64,000 bases of DNA from JAEULH01 sp963789785 (GCA_963789785.1 CAWBNC010000043.1:124001-188000), one strand, 5' to 3'; numbered from the stretch's first letter, positions 1 through 11,022 are shown. Program-made: numbers and translations. Notes: a model not told the origin generated them from the sequence alone.

Positions 1-36
1 CTAAAGCACTACTCGTTGGAGTTGACGCATTTAGGT

Positions 37-79
37 CGTCATTGCGAGGCGGGGCTCAGTCCCGACGCGGCAATCCGCC
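37..79. repeat. REP-like element, copy 1 (partial)
   Basis: This intergenic stretch begins CGTCATTGCGAGG and ends near GCGGCAATCC. It aligns over about 43 bases with the start of the element at 30211-30318, with a handful of mismatches. The ATTGC and GCAAT ends can pair, as in bacterial REP/MITE elements of the CGTCATTGCGAGG type. It lies just 3' of the acetoacetyl-CoA synthetase gene. No other feature is seen in positions 1-118. Confidence 0.55.
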
Positions 80-118
80 TGCGTCATGGCCGGACGGTCC
101 GAGCAGGGCAGGGCTTTT

Positions 119-2071
<1,953 letters not shown>

Positions 2072-2230
2072 CGTCGTCTCCTTCGCCCTATCTTCAATCC
2101 CGTTGGTCGGCCAGTATGCAATGTCAGTATGCGAAAGCGTCGCAACTGGCGCAATTGCGGCGGAGCCGGCATCGATGCGGGCGCCGCATAATGCCATAAC
2201 CATCCGAACTCGCCTCAGCTCGTGGGTGAC

Positions 2231-3202
2231 ATGCCCGAACCCGTCGCCGGCTCCGTCGCCGCCCGTTTCGCCAGCCTGCCGGGAACGAGCCGCGGCGCCA
2301 TTTTCATGATCGCGGGCGCGGCCGGCTTCGCCGTGATGATGGCGATCGTCCGCTACGCCTCGCGCGAGCTGCATCCGTTCGAGGTGGCGTTCTTCCGCAA
2401 CCTGTTCGGCGCCGTTTTCATGCTGCCGTGGATCGTCCGGGTCGGCCGCGAGAGCCTGACCACCGAGCGGATCGGCATGCACGCCCTGCGCTCGCTCATC
2501 GGCCTCGCGGCGATGCTGACGTTCTTTACCGCGCTCAGCCTGCTGCCGCTGGCCGAGGTCACCGCACTGACCTTTACAACACCGCTGTTCACCACCATCG
2601 GCGCGGCCCTCATCCTGCGCGAGACGGTCAAGGCGCGGCGGTGGAGCGCGACCCTCGTCGGGCTCATCGGCGCGCTGATCATCCTGCGCCCCGGCGTCGA
2701 GGCGCTGCGGCCCGAGGCGTTCGTGGCCCTTGCCGCCGCGGCGCTGATGGCCTGCGCCTTCCTCACGGTGAAGTCGCTGGCGCGGACCGAGCATCCAAAC
2801 ACGATCGTGCTGTTAATGGGGCTGCTGATGACGCCGATGTCGCTGGTCCCGGCGCTGTTCGTCTGGAAGGCGCCGGATCCGCACGTGTGGGCGTGGCTGG
2901 TAGGGATGGGCCTTGCCGCCACGGTCGGACAGGTCTTCCTCACCCGGGCCTTTGCCGCCGCCGACGCCTCCGCGGTGCTGCCGTTCGACTTCTCGCGCCT
3001 CGTCTTCGTCGCGATCCTCGGCTACCTGTTCTTCGGCGAACGCCCGGACGTCTGGACCTGGATCGGCGCCGGCGTCATCGTCGCGTCATCGGCCTACATC
3101 GCCCACCGCGAGGCCGCGCTCGGCCGGCAGATCGGCCCCGCCGCATCCGCCTTGAGGGCGGCGTTTAAGGTTCTTGCAGCCGCTCGGCGATCCACAGCTT
3201 GA
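2231..3202 (+). CDS. EamA/DMT family transporter
   Basis: A 323-residue integral membrane protein with about ten hydrophobic segments in two homologous halves, the pattern of the drug/metabolite transporter superfamily (EamA domains, RhaT/YedA-like). The substrate cannot be read from the sequence. It is divergent from aacS with about 160 bases between them. A GTG nine bases upstream (2222) is an alternative start; neither has a strong ribosome binding site. Its 3' end overlaps the convergent antitoxin gene by 38 bases. Confidence 0.85.
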   Translation: MPEPVAGSVAARFASLPGTSRGAIFMIAGAAGFAVMMAIVRYASRELHPFEVAFFRNLFGAVFMLPWIVRVGRESLTTERIGMHALRSLIGLAAMLTFFTALSLLPLAEVTALTFTTPLFTTIGAALILRETVKARRWSATLVGLIGALIILRPGVEALRPEAFVALAAAALMACAFLTVKSLARTEHPNTIVLLMGLLMTPMSLVPALFVWKAPDPHVWAWLVGMGLAATVGQVFLTRAFAAADASAVLPFDFSRLVFVAILGYLFFGERPDVWTWIGAGVIVASSAYIAHREAALGRQIGPAASALRAAFKVLAAARRSTA

Positions 3203-3386
3203 TTAGGGCCTGCCGGCTCACGCCGAGATGCTGTGCCTGGCGGTCCAAGGCTTCGACCACCCACGCCGGAAAATCCACGTTAACCCGTTTCGCCTGTGCG
3301 TTCGGACGCCAGGCTTTCAACCAGTCCACCTCGTCATTGACATCTTCGCCAGAGTTGAACTTCCGGTCGAACTCATTCGCTTTCAT
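3165..3386 (-). CDS. BrnA/CopG-like antitoxin
   Basis: A 73-residue protein with a C-terminal ribbon-helix-helix-like segment (VNVDFPAWVVEALDRQA, then LGVSRQALIKLWI), typical of antitoxins paired with BrnT. It should bind DNA and neutralise the toxin encoded directly upstream. The ATG at 3386 is chosen over the longer frame because GGAGG sits 9 bases before it. The gene overlaps the toxin's 3' end by 14 bases, which suggests translational coupling. The order toxin first, antitoxin second is the one usual for brnTA. Confidence 0.8.
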   Translation of the reverse strand: MKANEFDRKFNSGEDVNDEVDWLKAWRPNAQAKRVNVDFPAWVVEALDRQAQHLGVSRQALIKLWIAERLQEP

Positions 3387-3633
3387 AGCGAACGACCTCC
3401 TGTTTCCGGGCACGCCGCACCGAGATGATCCGTATCCTGGCTCCCCTCGGTACGAAAGCTGCCCAGCATGTTTCGCCGATTTTGCCGATCACCAGCAAGC
3501 GCGGCTCCTCATCGGTCCGGGCTGGCGCTTCCAGCAGCCGCGGATCCTCCCAAAGCCGCTGTGCCTCGTCGAAGTCGATGCCATGCTTTGCCTTATTGCC
3601 GGCGCTCTTAACCAGATCGTACTCGAAGATCAT
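3373..3633 (-). CDS. brnT: BrnT-family toxin
   Basis: An 86-residue protein matching the BrnT family, which are RelE-like ribonuclease toxins that stop translation. The N-terminus FEYDLVKSAGNKAKHGIDF and the C-terminal RIISVRRARKQE are the conserved family signatures. It is the first gene of a two-gene operon with the antitoxin at 3165-3386. A TATAAT box and an inverted repeat lie immediately upstream of the start codon, so autoregulation by the toxin-antitoxin complex is likely. Length is normal and the frame intact, so it may be functional. Confidence 0.85.
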   Translation of the reverse strand: MIFEYDLVKSAGNKAKHGIDFDEAQRLWEDPRLLEAPARTDEEPRLLVIGKIGETCWAAFVPRGARIRIISVRRARKQEVVRYESE

Positions 3634-3641
3634 GATGGTTA

Positions 3642-3678
3642 TGGTATGGAAATTATACCAGCCGCGCCAACTTGTCAG
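3642..3678 (-). promoter_or_regulatory. brnTA promoter and operator
   Basis: Read on the minus strand, TGGTAT-AATTTCC-ATACCA forms a perfect 6-bp inverted repeat (3642-3660). It overlaps a consensus TATAAT (3652-3657). A CTGACA (3673-3678) lies 15 bases further upstream as a possible -35. The TATAAT ends 18 bases before the toxin ATG, so the leader would be very short. The layout fits autorepression of a toxin-antitoxin operon; that is inference. Confidence 0.55.
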
Positions 3679-3766
3679 TTCAGGATCAGCGATCGGCAGG
3701 GCCGCCGGATTGACGGGTATCGTTATTGGCCTTCAAACATACTCGTGGCTGCTCAAGGCCGCGCGT

Positions 3767-5029
3767 CTACACCGTCAGCCGTTCAACGATGCGCTCGTAC
3801 GGCTCAAGCTTGCCGATCGGCCCGAGGCCGGCGACGGTCGGCTTCGACGCCAGCAGCCGGCGGGCGGCGCGCAGCACCGCCTCCGTGTCCACGGCCTCGA
3901 TCCGGGCGACGGCCTCGGCGACCGGGATCGGCCGGCCGAAAACCATAAGCTGGCGGGCGAGCTGCTCGCAGCGCGCCGAGGTGCTTTCCAGCGACATCAG
4001 CACGCTCGACTTGAGCTGGGCGCGGGCGCGGGCGAGTTCGTCGTCGCCGATTGCCGCCGCCACCTTGACCAGCTCCTCGCAGACGATCGGCACCAGCTCC
4101 TCGATTTCGCGCTCGCCGGTCCCGGCATAGATGCCGAACACGCCGATATCCGAATACGAGGCCGGAAAGGTGTAGATGCTGTAGACGAGGCCGCGCTTCT
4201 CGCGCACCTCCTGGAACAGCCGCGACGACATCCCGCCGCCAAGCAGCGCCGACAGGATCGACAGGGCGTAGAAGTCCGGATCCTGGTAGCCGACGCCCTC
4301 GAATCCGAGGACGAAGTTGACCTGTTCCAGGTCGCGGTCGTCGCGCCAGTCGCCGCCCTGGTAGTTCGCTTTCTTGCGCATCTTGCCCGAAGGCGGCGGC
4401 AGGCGGGTAAAGGTCTTCTCGGCCAGCGCCACAAGGGCGTCGTGATCGACCCGACCCGAGCCGGCGAGGATCAGGCGCGAGGGACCGTAGTGATCCTCGC
4501 GGTAGCGCAGCATCATCTCGCGCGGCATGCCCTTGATCAGGCGCGGCGAGCCAAGCACCGGCCGGCCCAGAGCCTGCGACGGAAACGCCGTCTCCTGGAA
4601 GCGGTCGAAAATGATGTCGTCGGGCGTATCCAGCGACTGCATGATCTCCTGCAGGACCACCGAGCGCTCGCGGGCGAACTCAACCGCGTCGATGCAGGGC
4701 TCCTGCAGGATGTCGGCGATGATGTCGACGGCGAGCGCCAGATCCTCCTTCAGGACCTTGGCGAAGAAGGCGGTGTACTCGCGCGACGTGTGGGCGTTGA
4801 GATGGCCGCCGACGGCCTCGATCTCCTCGGCGATGGCGCGGGCGTCGCGGCGCTTGGTTCCCTTGAACACCATGTGCTCGAGAAAGTGGGAGACGCCGTT
4901 CATCCGCCCGGTCTCGAACCGGCTCCCGGCTTCGACCCAGACGCCGACCGACGCGGTCTCGACGCTCTCGACAGGATCGGTCGCGACCCGGAGGCCGCTT
5001 GCCAGCGTCGTAACCCGGATGCCGGTCAT
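3767..5029 (-). CDS. M16 family zinc peptidase (processing peptidase-like)
   Basis: A 420-residue insulinase/pitrilysin family peptidase related to mitochondrial processing peptidase. The inverted zinc motif HFLEH lies near residues 48-52, with the distal glutamate expected about 75 residues later. It is a normal-length single-unit M16 protein of the kind found next to thrC in many alphaproteobacteria. Its ATG overlaps the thrC stop by 4 bases (ATGA), so the two genes are co-translated. No signal peptide is seen. Confidence 0.92.
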   Translation of the reverse strand: MTGIRVTTLASGLRVATDPVESVETASVGVWVEAGSRFETGRMNGVSHFLEHMVFKGTKRRDARAIAEEIEAVGGHLNAHTSREYTAFFAKVLKEDLALAVDIIADILQEPCIDAVEFARERSVVLQEIMQSLDTPDDIIFDRFQETAFPSQALGRPVLGSPRLIKGMPREMMLRYREDHYGPSRLILAGSGRVDHDALVALAEKTFTRLPPPSGKMRKKANYQGGDWRDDRDLEQVNFVLGFEGVGYQDPDFYALSILSALLGGGMSSRLFQEVREKRGLVYSIYTFPASYSDIGVFGIYAGTGEREIEELVPIVCEELVKVAAAIGDDELARARAQLKSSVLMSLESTSARCEQLARQLMVFGRPIPVAEAVARIEAVDTEAVLRAARRLLASKPTVAGLGPIGKLEPYERIVERLTV

Positions 5030-6435
5030 ACCCGCGCCCCTGCTGAGTCACGACCATGGGCAACGTGGTCTTCCACGGCCGCAAGATCCGCCGGCAGCGT
5101 GACGTAGCGCTCGGGCCGATCCATCAGTTCGGCGAGGCGGGGCGGCAGCGGCGGGCGGATGCCGGTGGCGCGTTCGACCGCGTCGGGGAATTTCGCCGGG
5201 TGCGCGGTGGCGACGGCGACGACGGGGACGCCGTCATCCTTCCGGATCGCGCGCGCGGCGGCGACGCCGATTGCCGAATGCGGGTCAAGCAATTCGCCGG
5301 TCTCGTCATGGACGGCGCGGATCGCGGCTGTCGTCGCCTCATCGTCGATCCGGCAGGCTGAGAACAGGCTCTTCGCCTGCTGCCAGCGTCTGCGGTCAAC
5401 CTGGAATACGCGATGATCGCGAAATTGCCTCATGAGCCCTGCCACGGTCGGGCCGTCGCGGTCGTAGAGTTCGAACAGCAGCCGCTCGAAATTGCTGGAG
5501 ATTTGGATATCCATGCTCGGGCTTAAAGTGGGGAAGACGGCGCCCATTTCCATCCGGCCGCTGTCGAAAAAGCGGGTCAGGATGTCGTTGCGGTTGGAGG
5601 CGACGACCAGGTGGGCGATCGGCGCGCCGAGGCAGCGAGCGGCAAAGGCGGCGAAGACGTTGCCGAAGTTGCCGGTCGGGACGGCGAAGGCGACGGGCTG
5701 ACCCGGACCGCCGAGGGTCAGCGATGCGTGGATGTAGTAGGTGATCTGGGCGAGGATCCGCGCCCAGTTGATCGAATTTACCGCCGCCAGATTCATCCTT
5801 TCGCGAAAGGCCGTGTCGTTGAACATGGCCTTCACCAGGTCCTGGCAGTCGTCGAAGCTTCCCTCGATGGCGATGTTGTGGACGTTCGGCGCGTCGACCG
5901 TGGTCATCTGCCGGCGCTGGACCTCCGTGACCCGGCCTTTGGGATGGAGGATGAAGATCTCGATGGCGGTCCGGTCGCGGCAGGCTTCGATCGCGGCCGA
6001 GCCGGTATCCCCCGAAGTCGCGCCGACGATGGTGATCCGCTCGCCGCGCCGCGCCAGGATCAGGTCGAACAGCCGGCCGAGGATCTGCAGTGCGAAATCC
6101 TTGAAGGCAAGGGTCGGCCCGTGAAACAGCTCGAGCAGCCACAGCTTCGGCCCGAGCCGCTTCAGCGGCGCCACCAGCGGATGGTCGAAGTCGGCGTAGG
6201 CCGCGCCGGTGATCGCGCGCAGATCCGACTCCTGGATGGACGGCACCGCAAACGGCGCCATGACCCGAGCGGCGAGCGCGGGATAGTTGAGCTGGGCCAT
6301 GGCGCGGAGGTTTTCGTCCGACAGGCGCGGCCAGAACTGCGGCACGTAGAGGCCGCCGTCGCGGGCGAGACCAGTAAGGACGACGTCGTCGAAGCCGAGG
6401 ATCGGCGCCGCGCCGCGGGTGCTGACGTACTTCAC
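5026..6435 (-). CDS. thrC: threonine synthase
   Basis: A PLP-dependent enzyme of 469 residues that converts O-phosphohomoserine to threonine, the last step of threonine synthesis. The PLP lysine motif GPTLAFKDF and the phosphate-binding GATSGDTGSAA are present. The GTG start at 6435 gives the family N-terminus VKYVSTRG; the frame is open upstream without family similarity. thrC followed by an M16 peptidase is a conserved alphaproteobacterial gene pair, often found near the cytochrome oxidase locus, as here. Confidence 0.93.
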   Translation of the reverse strand: MKYVSTRGAAPILGFDDVVLTGLARDGGLYVPQFWPRLSDENLRAMAQLNYPALAARVMAPFAVPSIQESDLRAITGAAYADFDHPLVAPLKRLGPKLWLLELFHGPTLAFKDFALQILGRLFDLILARRGERITIVGATSGDTGSAAIEACRDRTAIEIFILHPKGRVTEVQRRQMTTVDAPNVHNIAIEGSFDDCQDLVKAMFNDTAFRERMNLAAVNSINWARILAQITYYIHASLTLGGPGQPVAFAVPTGNFGNVFAAFAARCLGAPIAHLVVASNRNDILTRFFDSGRMEMGAVFPTLSPSMDIQISSNFERLLFELYDRDGPTVAGLMRQFRDHRVFQVDRRRWQQAKSLFSACRIDDEATTAAIRAVHDETGELLDPHSAIGVAAARAIRKDDGVPVVAVATAHPAKFPDAVERATGIRPPLPPRLAELMDRPERYVTLPADLAAVEDHVAHGRDSAGARV

Positions 6436-6520
6436 TCCCGTCCGCTCGCTCTCAAGGGTGAATGGATCCTCTGCACTATAGCCGCCCCCGGCCCCGCCGC
6501 AACCCGGCGGACGGTTTGCG

Positions 6521-8059
6521 TTAGCCGAGATAGCGGCGGCGGAGGTGGGCCTTGAACACGGCCGCATCGAGCGTGCGCCCGGTCGCCTCTTCGAGCAGCG
6601 TTGGCGCGTCGATGAGCGAGCCCCTGGCGTGGACGTTGGCGCGCAACCAGGCGAGCAGGGCGCCGAAATCGCCCGCGGCGATGCCCGTCTCGATGCCCGG
6701 ATCGCCCGCGCGGGCAGCGGCGAAGAGCTGCGCGGCGGTCATGGCGCCTAGGGTGTAGGTGGGAAAGTAGCCCCAGGCGCCGTCGTACCAGTGGATGTCC
6801 TGCAGGCAGCCGCGGCGGTCGTCGGGCGGCGTCAACCCGAGCAGCCGGGCGTGAGCCTCATTCCAGGCGGCGGGCAGGTCAGCGACGGCGAGATCGCCGG
6901 CGATCATCGCCCGCTCCAGCCGGTAACGGAGGATGACGTGGCCGGGGTAGGTCACCTCGTCGGCGTCGACCCGGATGAACCCGGGTTCGACGCGGGTGTA
7001 GATCCGGTAGAGGTTGTCCGCCTCCCACGCCGGGCCGTCGCCTGCGAAGGCCTCGCGCAGCAGCGGCGCGGCAAAGCCGAGGAACGCGCGCGAGCGGCAG
7101 ACCTGCATCTCGACCAGCAGCGACTGGCTTTCGTGAATCGACATGCCGCGGGCCTGCCCTACCGGCTGGCGACGCCAGCGCTCCGGCAGCCCGCGTTCGT
7201 AAAGAGCGTGGCCGGTCTCGTGCAGAACCCCCATCAGCGCGGAGGTGAAGTCGGCCTCGTCGTAACGGGTGGTGATGCGCACGTCGTCCGGCGTTCCGCC
7301 GCAGAAGGGATGCAGGCTGATGTCGAGCCGGCCGTGGTCGAAGTCAAAGCCCAGCCGCTCCATCAGCCGGACGGCAAGGGCGCGTTGGCGCTCGATCGGG
7401 AAAGGGCCGTCTAGTCGGATCGCCGGTGGCCGGCGCCGCTGATGGTCGAGCGCCTCGCCGAGGAAATCGGGAAGAAAGGTTTCCAGATCGGCGAAGATCC
7501 GGTCGATCTCCGCCGCGCGCCCGCCCGGTTCGTACTCGTCGAGCAGCGCGTCATACGGCGTGAGCCCCAGCGCCTCCGCCTTGGCGGCGGCCGTTTCGCG
7601 GACCAGAGCCAGCACGGTCTCGAGCTCGCCGGCAACCGCGCCAAAGTCGCTGTCGGCGCGGGCGCCACGCCAGGCCGCTTCGCAGGCCGAGACCGCCCGC
7701 GACAGAGCCTCGACCTGGTCCTCGCTGAGCGCCGTCGCGTGCCGCCACTGCCGGCGCATCTCGGCCACGTTGGCGCGCCGCCACGCCGCGTCGCTGTCAT
7801 GGTCGCCGTCGCTGGAATCTTCTTCTTCGGCTTCGGCAAGAAGATCGCCGACCTCGGGCGCGATCAGCAGGCCATGCCGCACGGCCCGGAGCACGGCAAG
7901 CTGGTCGCCGCGCGCCGCCGCGCCGCCCTGCGGCATCATAGTCGCCAAATCCCAGTGGAGCATGCCCTCGGCCTCGGCCAGGGCGTTGATCCGGGCAAAG
8001 CGCTTTTCCAGCCCTGCATAGGCCGTGTCCGCGGCCGGACCATACTCCGTTCCGGTCAT
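6521..8059 (-). CDS. M32 family metallocarboxypeptidase
   Basis: A 512-residue carboxypeptidase Taq-type enzyme. The zinc motif HETGH is followed by ALYERGLP, both characteristic of M32. It removes C-terminal residues from peptides in the cytoplasm. It starts 8 bases after the end of the heme O synthase gene, so it is probably in the same minus-strand transcription unit. Length is normal for the family. Confidence 0.93.
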   Translation of the reverse strand: MTGTEYGPAADTAYAGLEKRFARINALAEAEGMLHWDLATMMPQGGAAARGDQLAVLRAVRHGLLIAPEVGDLLAEAEEEDSSDGDHDSDAAWRRANVAEMRRQWRHATALSEDQVEALSRAVSACEAAWRGARADSDFGAVAGELETVLALVRETAAAKAEALGLTPYDALLDEYEPGGRAAEIDRIFADLETFLPDFLGEALDHQRRRPPAIRLDGPFPIERQRALAVRLMERLGFDFDHGRLDISLHPFCGGTPDDVRITTRYDEADFTSALMGVLHETGHALYERGLPERWRRQPVGQARGMSIHESQSLLVEMQVCRSRAFLGFAAPLLREAFAGDGPAWEADNLYRIYTRVEPGFIRVDADEVTYPGHVILRYRLERAMIAGDLAVADLPAAWNEAHARLLGLTPPDDRRGCLQDIHWYDGAWGYFPTYTLGAMTAAQLFAAARAGDPGIETGIAAGDFGALLAWLRANVHARGSLIDAPTLLEEATGRTLDAAVFKAHLRRRYLG

Positions 8060-8067
8060 GGCTGCGC

Positions 8068-8997
8068 CTACACCAGGCCGGCTAACGCGCGATCGGCCAG
8101 GAGCGCAACGAAGATCAGGAAGAGGTAGAGAATGGTGAAGAAGAACATCGCCCGCGCGGCCTGCGTCGAGGCGTCCCGCCAGACCCGGACGGCGTGATAG
8201 AGCAGCCAGCCGCCGAGGGCGAGCGCGGCGACGGCGTAAGGAACGCCCGACAGGCCGATGACGAAGGGCAGCAGGGTCGCCGGCACGAGAACGCAGGTGT
8301 AGGCGAGAATGTGCCGCCGGGTGACCGCTTCACCGGCGACCACCGGCAGCATCGGCACGCCGGCGCGGTCGTAATCGCTTTTGCGAAACAGCGCCAGTGC
8401 CCATGAGTGCGGCGGAGTCCAGAGGAAGATGATGGCGAACAGCACGACCGCGCCGACGCCGATATCGCCGGACGATGCCGCCCAGCCGATCGCCGGCGGG
8501 AAGGCGCCGGCGGCGCCGCCGATGACGATGTTCTGCGGCGTCCGCCGCTTCAGCCAAACGGTGTAGACCAGGACGTAGTAGACGATGGTAAGCGCCAGCA
8601 GGCCCGCAGCCATGGCGTTGACAAAGACCGCCATGACCGCGACCGAAGCGGCGGCCAGGCTCACTCCGAAGACCAGAGCCTCAACCGGCTGCATTCGCCC
8701 GGCCGGCAGCGGCCGGCTCATGGTTCGGGTCATGACCCGGTCGATGTCGCGGTCATACCACATGTTGATGGCGCCCGCGGCGCCGGCGCCGAGAGCGATG
8801 CAGAGGACGGCGATAACCGCGACGGTCGGCGAAGGCTCGCCCGGCGCGAGAACGAGACCGACCATCGCGGTGAAGACGACCAGCGACATGACCCGCGGCT
8901 TGAGCAGGATGGCGTAGTCGCGGAGGCTGAAGCGGGGCTCCGGCCGGTCCGCCGGCGCCGTCAGCGCGGCGCCTGCGTGAGTCTGCGCGCTGGACAC
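8068..8997 (-). CDS. ctaB: protoheme IX farnesyltransferase (heme O synthase)
   Basis: A 309-residue UbiA-superfamily membrane enzyme with about nine membrane segments. It farnesylates heme B to heme O for heme-copper oxidases. The prenyl-diphosphate/magnesium motif NMWYDRDIDRVMTRT is intact. The GTG at 8997 is chosen because GGAGGAGG lies about 9 bases upstream; a further in-frame GTG at 9021 precedes that site and so is less likely. It sits 3' of the oxidase subunit I-like gene and supplies the heme precursor for the oxidase on the opposite strand. Confidence 0.93.
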   Translation of the reverse strand: MSSAQTHAGAALTAPADRPEPRFSLRDYAILLKPRVMSLVVFTAMVGLVLAPGEPSPTVAVIAVLCIALGAGAAGAINMWYDRDIDRVMTRTMSRPLPAGRMQPVEALVFGVSLAAASVAVMAVFVNAMAAGLLALTIVYYVLVYTVWLKRRTPQNIVIGGAAGAFPPAIGWAASSGDIGVGAVVLFAIIFLWTPPHSWALALFRKSDYDRAGVPMLPVVAGEAVTRRHILAYTCVLVPATLLPFVIGLSGVPYAVAALALGGWLLYHAVRVWRDASTQAARAMFFFTILYLFLIFVALLADRALAGLV

Positions 8998-9021
8998 GTC
9001 TCCAATCCTCCTCCCGACCAC

Positions 9022-10464
9022 CTACCGCCAGAACCGGGACACAAGGATGCGGGGTCGGCTCTCCTCGTGTCTTAACAGCGCCCTTGCGACCAGCCAAACG
9101 AAAAGGATTCCGCCGATGATGGCGATCAGCGCGCCGAAACCGTTCAGGCCCATGCCGATCTTTGCCGCCATCTCGTGAAGCCCCTGGGCGTCGCCAGCGA
9201 CCTTGCGCGGGGCGCCGTGCCCGCCGGCGAGGAACAGGCCGATGCAGGCGACGAGCTGGCCCCAGGCAAAGAGGTGAAGCTGGATCCGCATTGTCCGTTC
9301 GCGCGGTCCCGGCTTGCCCAGCGCCGGCAGGAAGACGGTGTAGAACAGGCCCATGAAGGCGAGGGTGACGGCGGCGATGACGCCGTGATAGTGCGCCGGC
9401 GTGCGGGTGTCCGCGCCGTCGACGAAGAGGCCGAAGGCGCCGCCGACGGCGAACAGCAGAAACGACAGGGCCAGGCACTGCAGCGCCGGCCGGTCCCACG
9501 GCAGCGGCCTGGGCGCGCCGATGGCAAGCGCGCCGGCGACGATGAGCGCGGGCGGGCCGAGGCCATACTGGAGCAGGGTGAAGGCGCGGGTCTGCTCGGC
9601 GGAGAACGGCGCAAAGAGGAGGTAGAACAACGGCGCGACGATGGCCAGTGCGAGGAGAATACCGGCTGCGGCGAGGAAGGCCGCGCGCGGCACCACCGGC
9701 GCATCGGCCGCGTTCGCGGCAAGCCAACTCCAGGCGACGATGAGCAGCAGGGTGTTCAAAATCTGCAGGACGTGGCCGCCGCCCCAGAAGAGCTGCTCGT
9801 TGTAGGCGAAGGTGAGGGGCTCGCGTTGCTGGAGCGCGCCCGCGGCGATGAAGCAGACGAGGGCCATGGCGTAGACGATGACGGCTGCCGCCATGGCCAA
9901 AGGCAGCGGCCGGGCGAGGCTTCGCCGGCCGGCGGTAAGAAGCGAACCGGCGAGCGCCGCGGTGGGGCCGGCGACAGCAATGGCAAGAAGGACAAGGCCC
10001 GCATAATAAAGCGGATCGATGATGGTCGGGACGTAGTTGTTCAGCGTCGCTTCGCCGCGATCGAGGAATGCCGGGACGAACAGCATCGGCATCGCCAGCG
10101 CAGCGGCAGCCAGGCCGGCAAGTGCGGCGACTCCCGCGATGTTGCCGGCCGGGGTCTCGATCGCCGACCGATCGGCGGCGGCCCGGGAGGCAAGCGCGTT
10201 CAGTGCGCCGAAGACGGCGAGGAACCAGACGACGAAGGAGAAGGTGACGTGGATGACGAGGCCCTTGTAGAAGAAGCCGAGCGGCCACGGGATCAGGCTC
10301 TCGATCCCCGGAATGCGCGAGATGGCGAGCAGGAAGGCGAACGCGCCGGCGATTGCGAGGCGCACGACGCCGAGCGCCGCCCAGCCGAACAGCGCGCGGT
10401 CGACCGTTCCGACCCGCGCGGCGGCAGATACCGCGGATCCCTCCGTCCGCCGCGCCGGCGGCAT
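9022..10464 (-). CDS. divergent heme-copper oxidase subunit I-like protein
   Basis: A 480-residue protein with about twelve hydrophobic segments. It resembles subunit I of heme-copper oxidases: His72 in a second-helix context (IHVTFSF), His231 in a sixth-helix context (GGGHVLQ), and a HYH motif at 358-360 like the HxH that binds the two hemes. The adjacent HH pair that completes the copper B site in classical oxidases is not seen between His231 and the HYH motif. Its ATG overlaps the DUF420 stop (TAATG). It could be a low-affinity oxidase relative, a nitric-oxide-related protein or an assembly factor; the catalytic activity is uncertain. The frame is intact, unlike several neighbours. Confidence 0.7.
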   Translation of the reverse strand: MPPARRTEGSAVSAAARVGTVDRALFGWAALGVVRLAIAGAFAFLLAISRIPGIESLIPWPLGFFYKGLVIHVTFSFVVWFLAVFGALNALASRAAADRSAIETPAGNIAGVAALAGLAAAALAMPMLFVPAFLDRGEATLNNYVPTIIDPLYYAGLVLLAIAVAGPTAALAGSLLTAGRRSLARPLPLAMAAAVIVYAMALVCFIAAGALQQREPLTFAYNEQLFWGGGHVLQILNTLLLIVAWSWLAANAADAPVVPRAAFLAAAGILLALAIVAPLFYLLFAPFSAEQTRAFTLLQYGLGPPALIVAGALAIGAPRPLPWDRPALQCLALSFLLFAVGGAFGLFVDGADTRTPAHYHGVIAAVTLAFMGLFYTVFLPALGKPGPRERTMRIQLHLFAWGQLVACIGLFLAGGHGAPRKVAGDAQGLHEMAAKIGMGLNGFGALIAIIGGILFVWLVARALLRHEESRPRILVSRFWR

Positions 10465-10915
10465 TACCCGCCACCATGGTTACCGCCTCCGTAAGGGAAA
10501 AGGTGGACGGCCATGACGTAGACGACAACCCCGGAGATCGCGACGTACATCCACAGTGGCCAAGTCCACCTGGCGATGCGCCGATGCCGGTCGAAACGCC
10601 GGGCCAGCGCGCGAACCAGCGTGATCGGGACCATCACGGTGATGACGACAGCGACAAGGACGTGAACGATGAAGGATGGTGAAGTAGACTGGCCGGATCA
10701 AGCCCTCGCCGCCGAAGCGCGCCAGTCCGGAATTGAAGTGGTAGATCAGGTAGGTGACCAGGAATGCCGCCGAGACGGCGACGGCCGCGAGCATGCACGC
10801 CCTGTGCTTTTCCCGCTGGCCGGCGCGGATAAAAGCATAGCCGAAGCTGAGGAAAACGATCGACAGCGCGTTCAGCGCGGCGTTGACGTGCGGCAGGTCG
10901 GCAATGGCGAATCAT
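10464..10915 (-). CDS. DUF420 (CtaM-like) membrane protein, frameshifted
   Basis: The minus strand encodes a four-helix DUF420 protein in pieces: LPHVNAALNALSIVF, then LIYHFNSG up to YFTIL in one frame, then VHVLVAVVITVMVP onward in another. Removing one base near 10668-10674 joins them. A second shift near 10903-10912 separates the ATG at 10915 from the body of the protein. DUF420 includes the Gram-positive CtaM proteins needed for heme-copper oxidase function, which suits the neighbours. The stop overlaps the next ATG. I treat the frameshifts as probable sequence errors. Confidence 0.65.
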
Positions 10916-10925
10916 CGCGCTTTGC

Positions 10926-11022
10926 CTACCCGCCGCTGACTTTGACGAAGACGCTGACGTACATCGCCAGCGACGGCGAGGGCGAGCACGATCGCCAGGA
11001 TCACCTTGTTACGCGTGTTCAC
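10926..11022 (-). CDS. small single-pass membrane protein, frameshifted
   Basis: A GTG at 11022 opens VNTRNKVILAIVLALAVA, a clear membrane segment, which after a one-base shift near 10966-10972 continues as MYVSVFVKVSGG and a TAG. Corrected length is about 31 residues. It is the first gene of the minus-strand respiratory cluster, directly before DUF420. I do not recognise a named family; the position suggests a small oxidase-associated or assembly peptide. Confidence 0.45.

Noticed and set aside
3425..5107. Long plus-strand open frame opposite the M16 peptidase gene
   Set aside because: It is antisense to a conserved gene, its product is rich in arginine, aspartate and leucine with no domain, and high GC explains its length.
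9175..10494. Plus-strand open frame of 439 codons opposite the oxidase-like gene
   Set aside because: Low-complexity Glu/Arg/Gly/Asp composition and antisense position; the minus strand encodes a membrane protein with clear motifs.
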